Assembly: GCA_001777915.1 (NCBI GenBank)
Contig: MFFN01000004.1
Coordinates: forward strand, 599,632 to 663,631
DNA from: Candidatus Edwardsbacteria bacterium RifOxyA12_full_54_48
GTDB taxonomy: Bacteria > Edwardsbacteria > AC1 > EtOH8
Reading direction: 5' to 3'
DNA: 64,000 nucleotides
The notes under the pieces were generated by a model, which was not told the origin of the DNA, ran no database searches, and saw nothing but the letters and a program-made list of their open reading frames with translations. The position numbers were made by a program, and so were the translations under genes. Shown piece by piece: positions 51,813-60,148 of the stretch (positions within the stretch are counted from its first letter, which is position 1; each line of letters starts with the position of its first letter).

Positions 51813-54757
51813 AAAAGATCCATTCATTCACAGCCGTCCTGCTCCTTGTCTTTGCCGGCGTTTGCCAGGCATGGCAGCAGAGGGTGGAATATAATATCGA
51901 AGCCCGGCTGGATACGGCAGAGCACAGGATATATGCCACCCAGCACCTGCGGTATTTCAACAATTCGCCGGATACTTTGACCGCTGTTTGGTTCCACCTG
52001 TATCCCAATGCCTACCGGGACAACTCCTCCTTCTTCGCCCGGGAGGCCGAGCAGCAGCAGGATTACCGGTCCCGGCACTCCTCCCCGGAGGATAAGGGAT
52101 GGATCAAGATAAATTCCCTGCTGGTGTCCGACAGCACCGCAGTATTCAAATACGGCCCAGAATATGGTGTCCCATTTATCCGGGGCGGCCGAGCGGATGA
52201 AATGGCGATATTCGGTGATTACGGAGGCACCCACCCGGCTGTTAATAAAAAATTCAAAGAACCAAAATATAAGCTGGATTCCACCTCGGCCAGCCTGGAA
52301 CTGCCAATTCCCTTGGCTCCCGGTGATTCAGTAGATTTCTATTTCGATTTTACTGTCAAGGTGCCGAAATTCTTCTCCCGGATGGGGCATGAGGGAACTC
52401 ATTACGAGATCTCCCAATGGTATCCCAAGATCGCCGTTTATGATGCCAAGGGCTGGCACGCCGACGGCTACCACTACATCGGGGAATTCTACGGGGATTA
52501 CGGATCTTTCCAAGTCGGTTTGGAGACCCCGAAAGACCTCAAAATAGGCGCCACCGGATCGCAGGTGCTTGAATACGACGACCAGGGACAGCCGTTAGAC
52601 GATATAGCGGGATATCACCTGTTCGCCGCCGACAATGTCCATGATTTTGCCTGGTGCGCCGATCCGGAATACATCGAAACCACCGAGCAGCACGGGGATA
52701 TCGGCATCACGGTTCTGGTCCGCCCTAAAGATAAAGAACGCTGGAAAAATGTGATGCAGTATGCCAAGGACGCCCTGGATCATTATGGAAGGTGGTACGG
52801 CCAATACCCCTACCCCGCCCTGACGGTCTGCGACGGCGACATGGCGGCCGGGGGCGGCATGGAGTATCCCAATCTGGTGATCGTTTCCACCGGCGAGGAC
52901 CAATACACCCGGACCCTGGAGATGGTGGTGATGCACGAGATCGGCCACCAGTGGTTCTACGGCATCCTGGGCAACAACGAGATGGACCAGGCCTGGCTGG
53001 ACGAGGGTATCAACTCCTTTTCGGAGCAGAGATATTTTGAGGAGAAATACGGGCCGGCCGGCAACTACCTGGCCAAGGAATCATTAAGAAAATTGCTGCC
53101 CGAGGCCAGCAACCGGAACGTGGGCCGGATGATTCCCTACCTTTATTCTGCCAATAGAATGGACCAGCCGGTCGATGCCAGGGCCTGCATCTCCGGGGAG
53201 ATGGGGCAGTATGCCGCCAGCGCCTACATGAAGCCGGCGGCCATGATGTGGTGGCTAAAAGGATATCTGGGGAATTCTACTTTCGACCGGGTGATGCAGG
53301 GTTATTACCGCGACAACCAGTTCCGACATGTCGGTACTGAAAAATTCTATGAAGCAGTGGAAAAATATTCACAAAAAGACGTCAAGCCATATTTTGCCCC
53401 CTGGTTAAAAACCACCGGAATGAGCGATTACTCGGTGGCTTCGGTGCGTCAGATAAAGGAACAAAGAAATACCTACAGTATCACCCTGGCCAGAAAGGGG
53501 AATCTGGCCATCCCGGCGGCATTTTCAGCCGAGGATGCCATCAATAAAAAATACGACGTTTTATGGAGCGGCAGGGGAAGGGATACAACCTTTCTTCTGC
53601 AGACCGACGGAAAGCTGGTCTCCGCAGTGATCGATCCCGACAATGTTTTACTGGAGACCAATCGCTGGAATAACTGCCGGCCCCGCAGATACAGGGTAAC
53701 CCTGGGTCCCCGCCTGCCGTCCTTCGAATCGTACAACATGTTCTGGCTGCCGGTTCCCTGGTACGATAATGTCAACGGTTTTAGGTTGGGAACCATGCTG
53801 CACGGGGCCTACCTGGCCGACGGCGATCCCATGGTGGGACATCATCAGTGGACCTTCTCGCCCTTCTACGGCTTCAAGTCCAAAGAGATCAGCTTCAGCT
53901 TCGATTACCAGACCCCGGTGGGCTTGCGCCCCCGACCGCCCCGGGCATATCTTACCGCCGGCTCGGCCTTCGACATCAACTACGCCGGGATCGGGCTCAA
54001 ACGGACCTGGGGGCCGCGGCTGATGCTGGATCCCACCGAGAGCTTCGACCTGAAGCTGGATTATACCCGCTACAAGGATTACCGCTTCTGGGACCCCCGG
54101 GATGTCGATACCGCAGCGGTGGTCAGCCTGATGGCCCAGCGGGGTTATGGCCTGACCCGGCATTGGGGCCGGTCATCGTTCCTCAGCCGGATAACGATAG
54201 GATACATACAGCGGCCGGAATCGGATATCAATAATTATCTCAAATTCGAACTGGAGGAGAAGCTCAACGTCAGGATCAATAAACATATCAACCCCAGATT
54301 CCGGCTGACTGTCGGTTACATCCAGGGGCCGGCCCCGGCTCAGGAGCAGTTCTTTCTGGCCGGGAGTTTCAAGACCACCGGCCTGGACAACATGCTGGCC
54401 TCCGGAAAGGACTGGTTCTCCACCCAGGAGCATTACCACGTGGACGGCGGGGCCAATCTGCCGGGATATTACGGCACCCATATCCGGGGCCGGAATATGT
54501 GGGCGGTCAACCTGACCCTGCCGGTTATGAAAAGCCCGCTGTCACTTTTCGCCGGGGCCGGGCAGGTGTCCAACGATTGGTTGGAGTTCACCGCCGGAAG
54601 CATCCGGGCCGATGCCGGGCTGTCATTGGCCCTGGGGCCCATGCGGCTGATGTTCCCGCTGTGGATAAATAAACCCGAAGAGGGCAAGAAACAGTTCGAT
54701 TGGCGGTGGACCATCGGCTTCGGCGGCAGCGGGGAAGGGATGGGGATAAAGTTTTAA
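51809..54757 (+). CDS. M1 family metallopeptidase with barrel-like C-terminal region
   Basis: A 982-residue protein with a signal peptide ending CQAW. Residues about 20-540 form an M1 aminopeptidase: the exopeptidase motif is GGGMEYPN (a GxMEN variant) and the zinc site is HEIGHQWFYG with His376, Glu377, His380 and, 18 residues on, Glu399. Residues about 630-982 are unlike M1: they alternate in beta strands, have aromatic girdles (FSPFYGFKSKEISFSFDY) and end WTIGFGGSGEGMGIKF with a terminal Phe. This suggests an outer-membrane barrel or surface-antigen-like anchor fused to the enzyme, putting the peptidase at the cell surface or periplasmic face. Confidence 0.85.
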   Translation: MKKIHSFTAVLLLVFAGVCQAWQQRVEYNIEARLDTAEHRIYATQHLRYFNNSPDTLTAVWFHLYPNAYRDNSSFFAREAEQQQDYRSRHSSPEDKGWIKINSLLVSDSTAVFKYGPEYGVPFIRGGRADEMAIFGDYGGTHPAVNKKFKEPKYKLDSTSASLELPIPLAPGDSVDFYFDFTVKVPKFFSRMGHEGTHYEISQWYPKIAVYDAKGWHADGYHYIGEFYGDYGSFQVGLETPKDLKIGATGSQVLEYDDQGQPLDDIAGYHLFAADNVHDFAWCADPEYIETTEQHGDIGITVLVRPKDKERWKNVMQYAKDALDHYGRWYGQYPYPALTVCDGDMAAGGGMEYPNLVIVSTGEDQYTRTLEMVVMHEIGHQWFYGILGNNEMDQAWLDEGINSFSEQRYFEEKYGPAGNYLAKESLRKLLPEASNRNVGRMIPYLYSANRMDQPVDARACISGEMGQYAASAYMKPAAMMWWLKGYLGNSTFDRVMQGYYRDNQFRHVGTEKFYEAVEKYSQKDVKPYFAPWLKTTGMSDYSVASVRQIKEQRNTYSITLARKGNLAIPAAFSAEDAINKKYDVLWSGRGRDTTFLLQTDGKLVSAVIDPDNVLLETNRWNNCRPRRYRVTLGPRLPSFESYNMFWLPVPWYDNVNGFRLGTMLHGAYLADGDPMVGHHQWTFSPFYGFKSKEISFSFDYQTPVGLRPRPPRAYLTAGSAFDINYAGIGLKRTWGPRLMLDPTESFDLKLDYTRYKDYRFWDPRDVDTAAVVSLMAQRGYGLTRHWGRSSFLSRITIGYIQRPESDINNYLKFELEEKLNVRINKHINPRFRLTVGYIQGPAPAQEQFFLAGSFKTTGLDNMLASGKDWFSTQEHYHVDGGANLPGYYGTHIRGRNMWAVNLTLPVMKSPLSLFAGAGQVSNDWLEFTAGSIRADAGLSLALGPMRLMFPLWINKPEEGKKQFDWRWTIGFGGSGEGMGIKF

Positions 54758-54763
54758 ATATTC

Positions 54764-55275
54764 GGTCTCCTCGATACTAGCCTTTGGCTAACTCGGTAAC
54801 CGAAAAATACGATTGTCCGATTTTGGTCATTAAGCACAGATTGAGTTATGTCTATGATGGGTTACATGTACATACTTAAGTGCAATGATGGCACCTATTA
54901 TACCGGCAGTACAGTGAACCTCAAAAAAAGACTGAACGAACACCAAAGTGGTGTGGGGGCGAACTACACAAAAAAACGGTTGCCGGTTGATTTGGTTTAT
55001 TATGAAGAATATCCCAGAATAGATCAGGCATTCTATCGGGAAAAGCAGATACAAAACTGGAGTCGAAAAAAGAAAAAATCATTAATAATGGGCGAGTTTT
55101 CAGAGTTACCAAAGCTGGCCAAGAAAATTTTTAGAAAAAGCTAATAAAAAACCGCCAGGGTTAATATTTGTTATTTTTTCAGCGCACTTAATATTGTTAA
55201 GCCTGGTCGTCGAGTGCCGGACAGAATCAGGCGCTATAAAGCACCTCCACTCTGAACCGGCGTATCGAGACGACA
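54764..55275 (+). repeat. Inverted repeats flanking the GIY-YIG gene
   Basis: GGTCTCCTCGATAC at 54764-54777 matches, in inverse orientation, GTATCGAGACGACA at 55262-55275 (11 of 14). Next to the left arm are small hairpins TAGCC/GGCTA (54778-54790) and TCGGT/ACCGA (54793-54803). The CTCGATAC word belongs to a repeat class common between genes of environmental bacteria. Confidence 0.45.
54848..55144 (+). CDS. GIY-YIG nuclease superfamily protein
   Basis: A 98-residue stand-alone GIY-YIG protein of the YhbQ/UPF0213 type. The motif pair is YMYILKCNDGTYYTGSTVNL; the following KKRLNEHQSG has the conserved Arg, and EYPRIDQAFYREKQIQNWSR carries the catalytic Glu. The tail is very basic. AT-richer than its neighbours, and bracketed by short inverted repeats. 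Role unknown; relatives act on DNA in vitro in a few cases. Confidence 0.85.
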   Translation: MSMMGYMYILKCNDGTYYTGSTVNLKKRLNEHQSGVGANYTKKRLPVDLVYYEEYPRIDQAFYREKQIQNWSRKKKKSLIMGEFSELPKLAKKIFRKS

Positions 55276-55313
55276 GGAAGGTAATGCATTATTTTATCAG
55301 GCAATAAAAAGGC

Positions 55314-56078
55314 ATGAAATATCTGACCCTGGCCCTGGTCCAGATGCGTTGCCAGAAGGCGGCCATAGAAGACAATATAAAAGAGATGCGCCGATATCTT
55401 GACCAGGCCAAAGGTGCCAAGGCCGACATCGTCTGCTTTCCCGAGATGAACATCACCGGATATATCGACCCCCGGCAGCATCCGGAGGCGGTCATCTCCC
55501 GGGACCATCCCGCCATCAAAGAAATCAACGGGTTAAGCCGGGAATACCATACTACCATCATCGCCGGGTTCGTGGAGCAAAATAACGCAGACAAACCATT
55601 CATCACCCAATTTGTTGCGGAAGGCGGATCGATCAAGGGATACTACCGCAAGAAGACCGTCAAGGAGGATGAGATAAAACGGTTCAGTCCGGGAGAGGAA
55701 CAGCCGATATTTGCCATTAAAGGCCTGACCTACGGTTTGTCAATCTGTGCCGATCTCGATGATGGAAACATTTTTAAAGAGCTGGCCCGCCAGGGGGCCA
55801 AAATGGTCATAGAGTGCGCCGCCCCAGGCCTTTACGGAGACCAGAAAACCAGGAACTGGCAGGAGGGTTACGATTGGTGGAGGGGAGAATGCTTCGGCAA
55901 GCTGGGCAAATATGCCGCCGACAACGGCATCCATATTGCGGTGGCCACCCAGGCCGGCCGGACGACGGACGAGGATTTCCCGGGAGGGGGCTATTTGTTT
56001 TCCCCTGATGGCAGGTGCTTGGCTCAGTCGGCCGGCTGGAAAGAGGGGATGCTGACGGCAAAAATCCCATCAGGATGA
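55314..56078 (+). CDS. Carbon-nitrogen hydrolase (nitrilase superfamily)
   Basis: A 254-residue amidase of the nitrilase superfamily. The catalytic triad is visible: Glu44 (CFPEMNITGY), Lys113 (YYRKKTV) and Cys145 (LSICADLDD). It should hydrolyse a small amide or carbamoyl compound; the cysteine elbow SICADL differs from the common C-Y/W-D form, so the substrate cannot be named. AAAAGG lies before the ATG. It ends at a bidirectional terminator shared with the parvulin operon on the other strand. Confidence 0.85.
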   Translation: MKYLTLALVQMRCQKAAIEDNIKEMRRYLDQAKGAKADIVCFPEMNITGYIDPRQHPEAVISRDHPAIKEINGLSREYHTTIIAGFVEQNNADKPFITQFVAEGGSIKGYYRKKTVKEDEIKRFSPGEEQPIFAIKGLTYGLSICADLDDGNIFKELARQGAKMVIECAAPGLYGDQKTRNWQEGYDWWRGECFGKLGKYAADNGIHIAVATQAGRTTDEDFPGGGYLFSPDGRCLAQSAGWKEGMLTAKIPSG

Positions 56079-56097
56079 TGTTTTATTTCTGAATATA

Positions 56098-56127
56098 AAA
56101 GCCCCGCCGTTGGCGGGGCTTTTTGTT
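56098..56127. terminator. Bidirectional intrinsic terminator
   Basis: AAAGCCCCGCC (56098-56108) and GGCGGGGCTTT (56112-56122) form a perfect 11-bp stem with a three-base loop. An A-run precedes and a T-run follows, so it terminates both the nitrilase gene (+) and the parvulin operon (-). Confidence 0.85.
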
Positions 56128-56137
56128 TGTATCGCGT

Positions 56138-57418
56138 TTATAATTTGCGTTCGATGAAGTACTGGGCCTTCAGCTTCTTCATCCAGGCTTCGTAGAGCTC
56201 CTGCATCTTTTTGGATTTCAAATACTCCACCAACTGGTCCTTCACCGATTCCAGGGTGGGGGTCTTGGCCGGGTAGCGCTTTTCCAGCTTGACGATATGG
56301 AAACCGGTGGGGGTCTCGATCACATCGCTGACCTCGCCCTCCTTCAGGATGGCCAGCTCGTCCTTGATCTCGGCCGGAAAGCCCTCCACCGGAATGCCCA
56401 TCAGTTTGCCGTCGGTGTTCTTGGCCTCGGGATCGTCGGAGTAGGTCTTGGCCAGCTTGTTGAAATTTTCCTTGCCCACGATCACCCTCTCGTGCAGGGC
56501 GGTGACGGTCCTTTTGGCCCGGGCAATATCGGCCGTCGAGGGGGCCACCATGATCAGGATGTGGGCGGCGTGAACCTGGTCGCCCTTCTTCTCCAGCAGT
56601 TTGATGATGTGAAATCCGAACTGGGTGACGATCACGCCGGACACCTGCCCCGGCTTGAGGGCGAAGGCCGCCTGCTCGAACTCCGGCACCATCTGGTTGC
56701 GCCCGAACCAGCCCAGATCGCCGCCCTTGACGGCGGAACCTTCATCGTCCGAATATTTTTTGGCCACCTCGGCGAATGGTTTTTTCAGCTTGAGCTGGTT
56801 CAACACCTGTTGGACCTTGGCCTGGGCATCGGTCTTGGATTTCTGGCCCGGCTTGGGAGTTATCAATATATGCGACAGATCGACCTTCTCCGGCTCGCCG
56901 GGGATGGAATCCTTGTGGCTGGCAAAGAAAGCCTCCAGCTCCTTGGTGGTCGGCGGGGTGACCTGGGAGCGAAGGTTCCGGTCGATCAATCGCTGAACGA
57001 TCAGCATGTTCTTGACGTCGCTGCGGTGTTTGGCCTTGAGCTGGGCCACCGTGGTGCCCTCGATCTTGAGCTGGGCGCTGAACTGTTCCTCGGTGGGGAA
57101 CTGGGACCTCATCTCGGCGATCCGCTGGTCCAGTATCTCGTCTATCTCGGTGTCTTTTACAAAAATGGATTCCTTTTTGGCCTGGGCCAGCATCACGTAG
57201 TTCTCTATCTTCTGCTCCAGGGCCATCTTTTGCAGTGAATCCAGCGGGGTGGGATCCTGGGGAACCTGCATCCGGTAAAGCTGGACCTGGCGGTCCACCT
57301 CGCTCTTGAGGATCGGCTGGTCGCCCACCCTCCCGATGACGGCATCCAGGGTGTCGCCGGCCCGGGCAATGCCGCCCAACAACAGCAATAGAGCCAGCAG
57401 GGTCTTGGAAATCTTCAT
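56138..57418 (-). CDS. SurA-like periplasmic peptidyl-prolyl isomerase
   Basis: A 426-residue chaperone with signal peptide (1-20, ending ARA), an N-terminal SurA-type helical domain (DAVIGRVGDQPILKSEVDRQ) and two parvulin domains. The first (about 172-267) has VDLSHILITP, GGDLGWFGRNQMVPEFEQA and FGFHIIKL. The second (about 283-380) has VHAAHILIM and TGFHIVKL but a weaker core. SurA escorts outer-membrane proteins through the periplasm. GAGAGG precedes the ATG. It is the last of three parvulin genes in one operon. Confidence 0.9.
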   Translation of the reverse strand: MKISKTLLALLLLLGGIARAGDTLDAVIGRVGDQPILKSEVDRQVQLYRMQVPQDPTPLDSLQKMALEQKIENYVMLAQAKKESIFVKDTEIDEILDQRIAEMRSQFPTEEQFSAQLKIEGTTVAQLKAKHRSDVKNMLIVQRLIDRNLRSQVTPPTTKELEAFFASHKDSIPGEPEKVDLSHILITPKPGQKSKTDAQAKVQQVLNQLKLKKPFAEVAKKYSDDEGSAVKGGDLGWFGRNQMVPEFEQAAFALKPGQVSGVIVTQFGFHIIKLLEKKGDQVHAAHILIMVAPSTADIARAKRTVTALHERVIVGKENFNKLAKTYSDDPEAKNTDGKLMGIPVEGFPAEIKDELAILKEGEVSDVIETPTGFHIVKLEKRYPAKTPTLESVKDQLVEYLKSKKMQELYEAWMKKLKAQYFIERKL

Positions 57419-57459
57419 TATTACCTCTCGTAAATATTAGGCGTGATTTGATCTGGGGA

Positions 57460-58278
57460 TCATTTTATCAATTCCGGATGGCTCTCCACCTTGGAGGCCA
57501 GCCTCAGGCTGTCGCTGATATTGTCGAACCGTGTCTTCTGGCGGAGCATGGTCAGCCCGTAGACCAGATCCTCCCGGATGTCCTCGAACTTGACACTCTG
57601 GGAGGGGCGGCGGTCGGTGACCTTCATGATATGGTAGCCGTCCGACAGCTTGATGGGTTCTGATATTCCGCCCTTCTTTAGAGAGAAGACCTTTTCCTCG
57701 AAATCGATCGGGATCTGGCCGCTGCCGCGCCGCAGGTATATCCCCAGGTCTCCGCCCTTGTCCTTGGTGGTGGGATCCAGTGATTTTTCCCGGGCCAGCT
57801 TGGCAAAATCCTCGCCATTGTCCAGGGAGGCCTTGACCATCTGGGCCTGGTCTTCCGTGGCGGTGAGGATCTGGCTGAGTTTTACCTCCGCCTGGTACTC
57901 CTCCTGGTGGGCCTCGAAATATTCCTTGGCCTCGGTGTCGCTGACCTTCAGCTTCTCCACGATCTCCTTCTGGATGAACTGATTGGCTAGGATCTCCTTC
58001 TGCAGGTCGCGGATCTGCTTAGCTATCTTGGGCTCCTTGTCCAGCCCCTTCTTCTGGGCTTCCTGGTAGAACAGCTCGGTGTTCACCCAGCGGCGGACGA
58101 ACTCCTCCTTCTGGGCCGGAGTGACGTTGGTCATCCCCTCGGGCAGGATATCATTGAAATCCTGCTGAACCAGCACCGCCTGGTTGACCCGGGCAATGGC
58201 CGGCTGATCGGATGATTTCTTCCCGCAGCCGAATACGGCCAGCCCCAGGACGGCCAGGGATATCAGGATTCTCTTCAT
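57460..58278 (-). CDS. PrsA-like parvulin lipoprotein
   Basis: A 272-residue lipoprotein (lipobox AVFGC, Cys18) with a SurA/PrsA-type helical N-domain and one parvulin domain (about 135-225): VKLSQILTAT, then GGDLGIYLRRGSGQIPIDF and LSDGYHIMKVTD. GGAGGAGA precedes the ATG, and it starts one base after the stop of the upstream parvulin gene. It probably works with its neighbours in folding exported proteins. Confidence 0.88.
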   Translation of the reverse strand: MKRILISLAVLGLAVFGCGKKSSDQPAIARVNQAVLVQQDFNDILPEGMTNVTPAQKEEFVRRWVNTELFYQEAQKKGLDKEPKIAKQIRDLQKEILANQFIQKEIVEKLKVSDTEAKEYFEAHQEEYQAEVKLSQILTATEDQAQMVKASLDNGEDFAKLAREKSLDPTTKDKGGDLGIYLRRGSGQIPIDFEEKVFSLKKGGISEPIKLSDGYHIMKVTDRRPSQSVKFEDIREDLVYGLTMLRQKTRFDNISDSLRLASKVESHPELIK

Positions 58279-58279
58279 G

Positions 58280-59941
58280 CTATTTCTCCTCCACGGCGGT
58301 TGAAGCCTCGGCCTTGGCCAGAAGGGCCTGGTCGATCTCGACCGGATATTTGGCCTTGAGGGAGGTCAGCAGGTCGCCCAGTATGGCCTCCTCCTGGGAC
58401 TGCCGCAGCTTGAACTCTATCTCCCGCTGGGACTCCTCGAAGGTCCGCTGTTTGGCCGGGGTCTTCTCGGTGACCTTGATGACGGCGAAATTATTGCGAT
58501 AGGCAAAGGGGCGGCTGGGCTGGTTGAGGGCCAGGCCGAAGGCCATCCGGGAAAGCTCCGGAAGTTCGGCGTCGTTGCTCTCCACCCACCGCAGGGCTCC
58601 GCCGGAGGCCTTGGAGGGATCCACCGAACGCTCCCTGGCCAGCTGGGAGAAATCGGCCCCCTTGGACAGCAGGCTGTAGATCTCCTGGGCCTGGGCCATC
58701 TCCGGCACGGCGATGATGTAAACCAGGGCCTTGGCCGGCTGGTAGAACTCCTTTTTATTTTTCTGATAATACTGCTTGGCCTGATCGGGGCCCAGCAGCA
58801 CCTTGCCGGAGACGTCCTCCCGATAGTAAGCCTCGGCCAGCATATTGTCCCTGGTCCGGCTGAGCTGGTCTTTGACCTTGGGGTTCTGCTCGATGCCCTT
58901 GGATTTGGCCCGGGCCAGCAGCAGGTCGCTGACGATCAGCCCCTCCACCTGTTCCTTCAGGCGGTCGGCCTGGTTCAGGTCCAGGGCCCCGCGCATATAG
59001 CGGTTCACGTTATCATACAGGGTCTGCACCGTCCAGGAGCCGCCGTTGTAGGTGATGACGGTCTTCTTGAGTTCCTCGGGGGAGGCCTGGGGCAGGGCCG
59101 GCAGGGGCTGGCCGGGGGCCTGCTTGGCGGCCAGGGCCTGGATGATATCGCCCTTGATCTTTATATTGGCGCCATCCCGAAGCTTGGTGATGTATTTATT
59201 GGCCAGCTCCCTGGGCCGGGTGGAGGAGATCTGCTGTTTGATGCGGTCCTTCATTTCTTCGAAAGGCTGAAGCGGCACCTCCCGCAGGGAATCCAGCCGG
59301 ATGATGTGGAAGCCGAAGGCGGTCTTTATGGGCTTGCTGGTCTGGCCCGGCTTCATGGAAAAGGCCGCCGCCTGAAATTCCTCGACCATCTTGCCCCAGC
59401 CGAACCATCCCAGGTCGCCGCCACGCTGAGCGGAGCCTCGGTCGACCGATTTGCTGCCGGCCAGCTGGGCGAAATCTCCGCCGCCTTTAAGGGCCTGGGC
59501 GACCTCTTTGGCCTCCTCTTCGGTCTTCACCAGGATATGGCTGGCCTTGGCTTCCTTGCCCAGCCGTTCATAAAATTTCTTGACATCCGAATCGGAGGGC
59601 TGGGCCCTTTTGAGGATCTCGTCCCTGTAAAGCTCCTGCAGCAGGATGTTCTTCTTGAGCTCTTCCAGGTCCTGGACCAGTTTGGGATCCTTGTCCATTC
59701 CCCGGGCCACCGCCTCATTGACCATCAATTTCTGGTCCACCATCCGGTTAAGCAGTTCCTGCTTGCCGGCCAAAACAGCGGCCGAATCGCCGGGGATCAT
59801 AGGCGGCTTGTAGGCATCCTGGAACTCGCCCAGGGTTATTTTGCTGCCGCCGACACTGGCGATGGTCTTATTGCGGCTGCTGCACGAGGTTAGCGCTATG
59901 GTCAAGCTTAAGATCAGGGCGGTAGAAAGCCATCGTTTCAT
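58280..59941 (-). CDS. Large parvulin-domain lipoprotein
   Basis: A 553-residue lipoprotein (lipobox ALTSC). It has a helical chaperone region and two parvulin domains: the first with KASHILVKTEEEA, GGDLGWFGWGKMVEEFQAA and FGFHIIRLD, the second with ALVYIIAVPEMAQ and GGALRWVESNDAELPELSR. The second lacks the usual HI(L/V) pair and may be inactive. I start at ATG 59941 with AAGGAG upstream; the longer frame from a TTG at 59962 would cover that site. It is the first gene of the operon. The 207-base gap to proS carries divergent promoters. Confidence 0.88.
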   Translation of the reverse strand: MKRWLSTALILSLTIALTSCSSRNKTIASVGGSKITLGEFQDAYKPPMIPGDSAAVLAGKQELLNRMVDQKLMVNEAVARGMDKDPKLVQDLEELKKNILLQELYRDEILKRAQPSDSDVKKFYERLGKEAKASHILVKTEEEAKEVAQALKGGGDFAQLAGSKSVDRGSAQRGGDLGWFGWGKMVEEFQAAAFSMKPGQTSKPIKTAFGFHIIRLDSLREVPLQPFEEMKDRIKQQISSTRPRELANKYITKLRDGANIKIKGDIIQALAAKQAPGQPLPALPQASPEELKKTVITYNGGSWTVQTLYDNVNRYMRGALDLNQADRLKEQVEGLIVSDLLLARAKSKGIEQNPKVKDQLSRTRDNMLAEAYYREDVSGKVLLGPDQAKQYYQKNKKEFYQPAKALVYIIAVPEMAQAQEIYSLLSKGADFSQLARERSVDPSKASGGALRWVESNDAELPELSRMAFGLALNQPSRPFAYRNNFAVIKVTEKTPAKQRTFEESQREIEFKLRQSQEEAILGDLLTSLKAKYPVEIDQALLAKAEASTAVEEK

Positions 59942-60077
59942 TTTTCTTAAACTCCTTAACAATTAGATTGGATTATAAACGGTTATTAAATGCAAAACAT
60001 CAGTTTATCATAGTTAAGCGCTGTTTGCAATATGAATTTTTAAAATATTACGACTCCGTGACGGCCGCAGAAATCTA

Positions 60078-60107
60078 TTGAGAAACCGGGGCCGATTCTG
60101 TTATAAT
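60078..60107 (+). promoter_or_regulatory. Sigma-70-type promoter for proS
   Basis: TTGAGA (60078-60083) and a perfect TATAAT (60102-60107) with an 18-base spacer. The proS start is 42 bases downstream. Confidence 0.55.
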
Positions 60108-60148
60108 AAAAGCCCGTCAACTGTTAAACTTAATAAATGAGGTGACCT

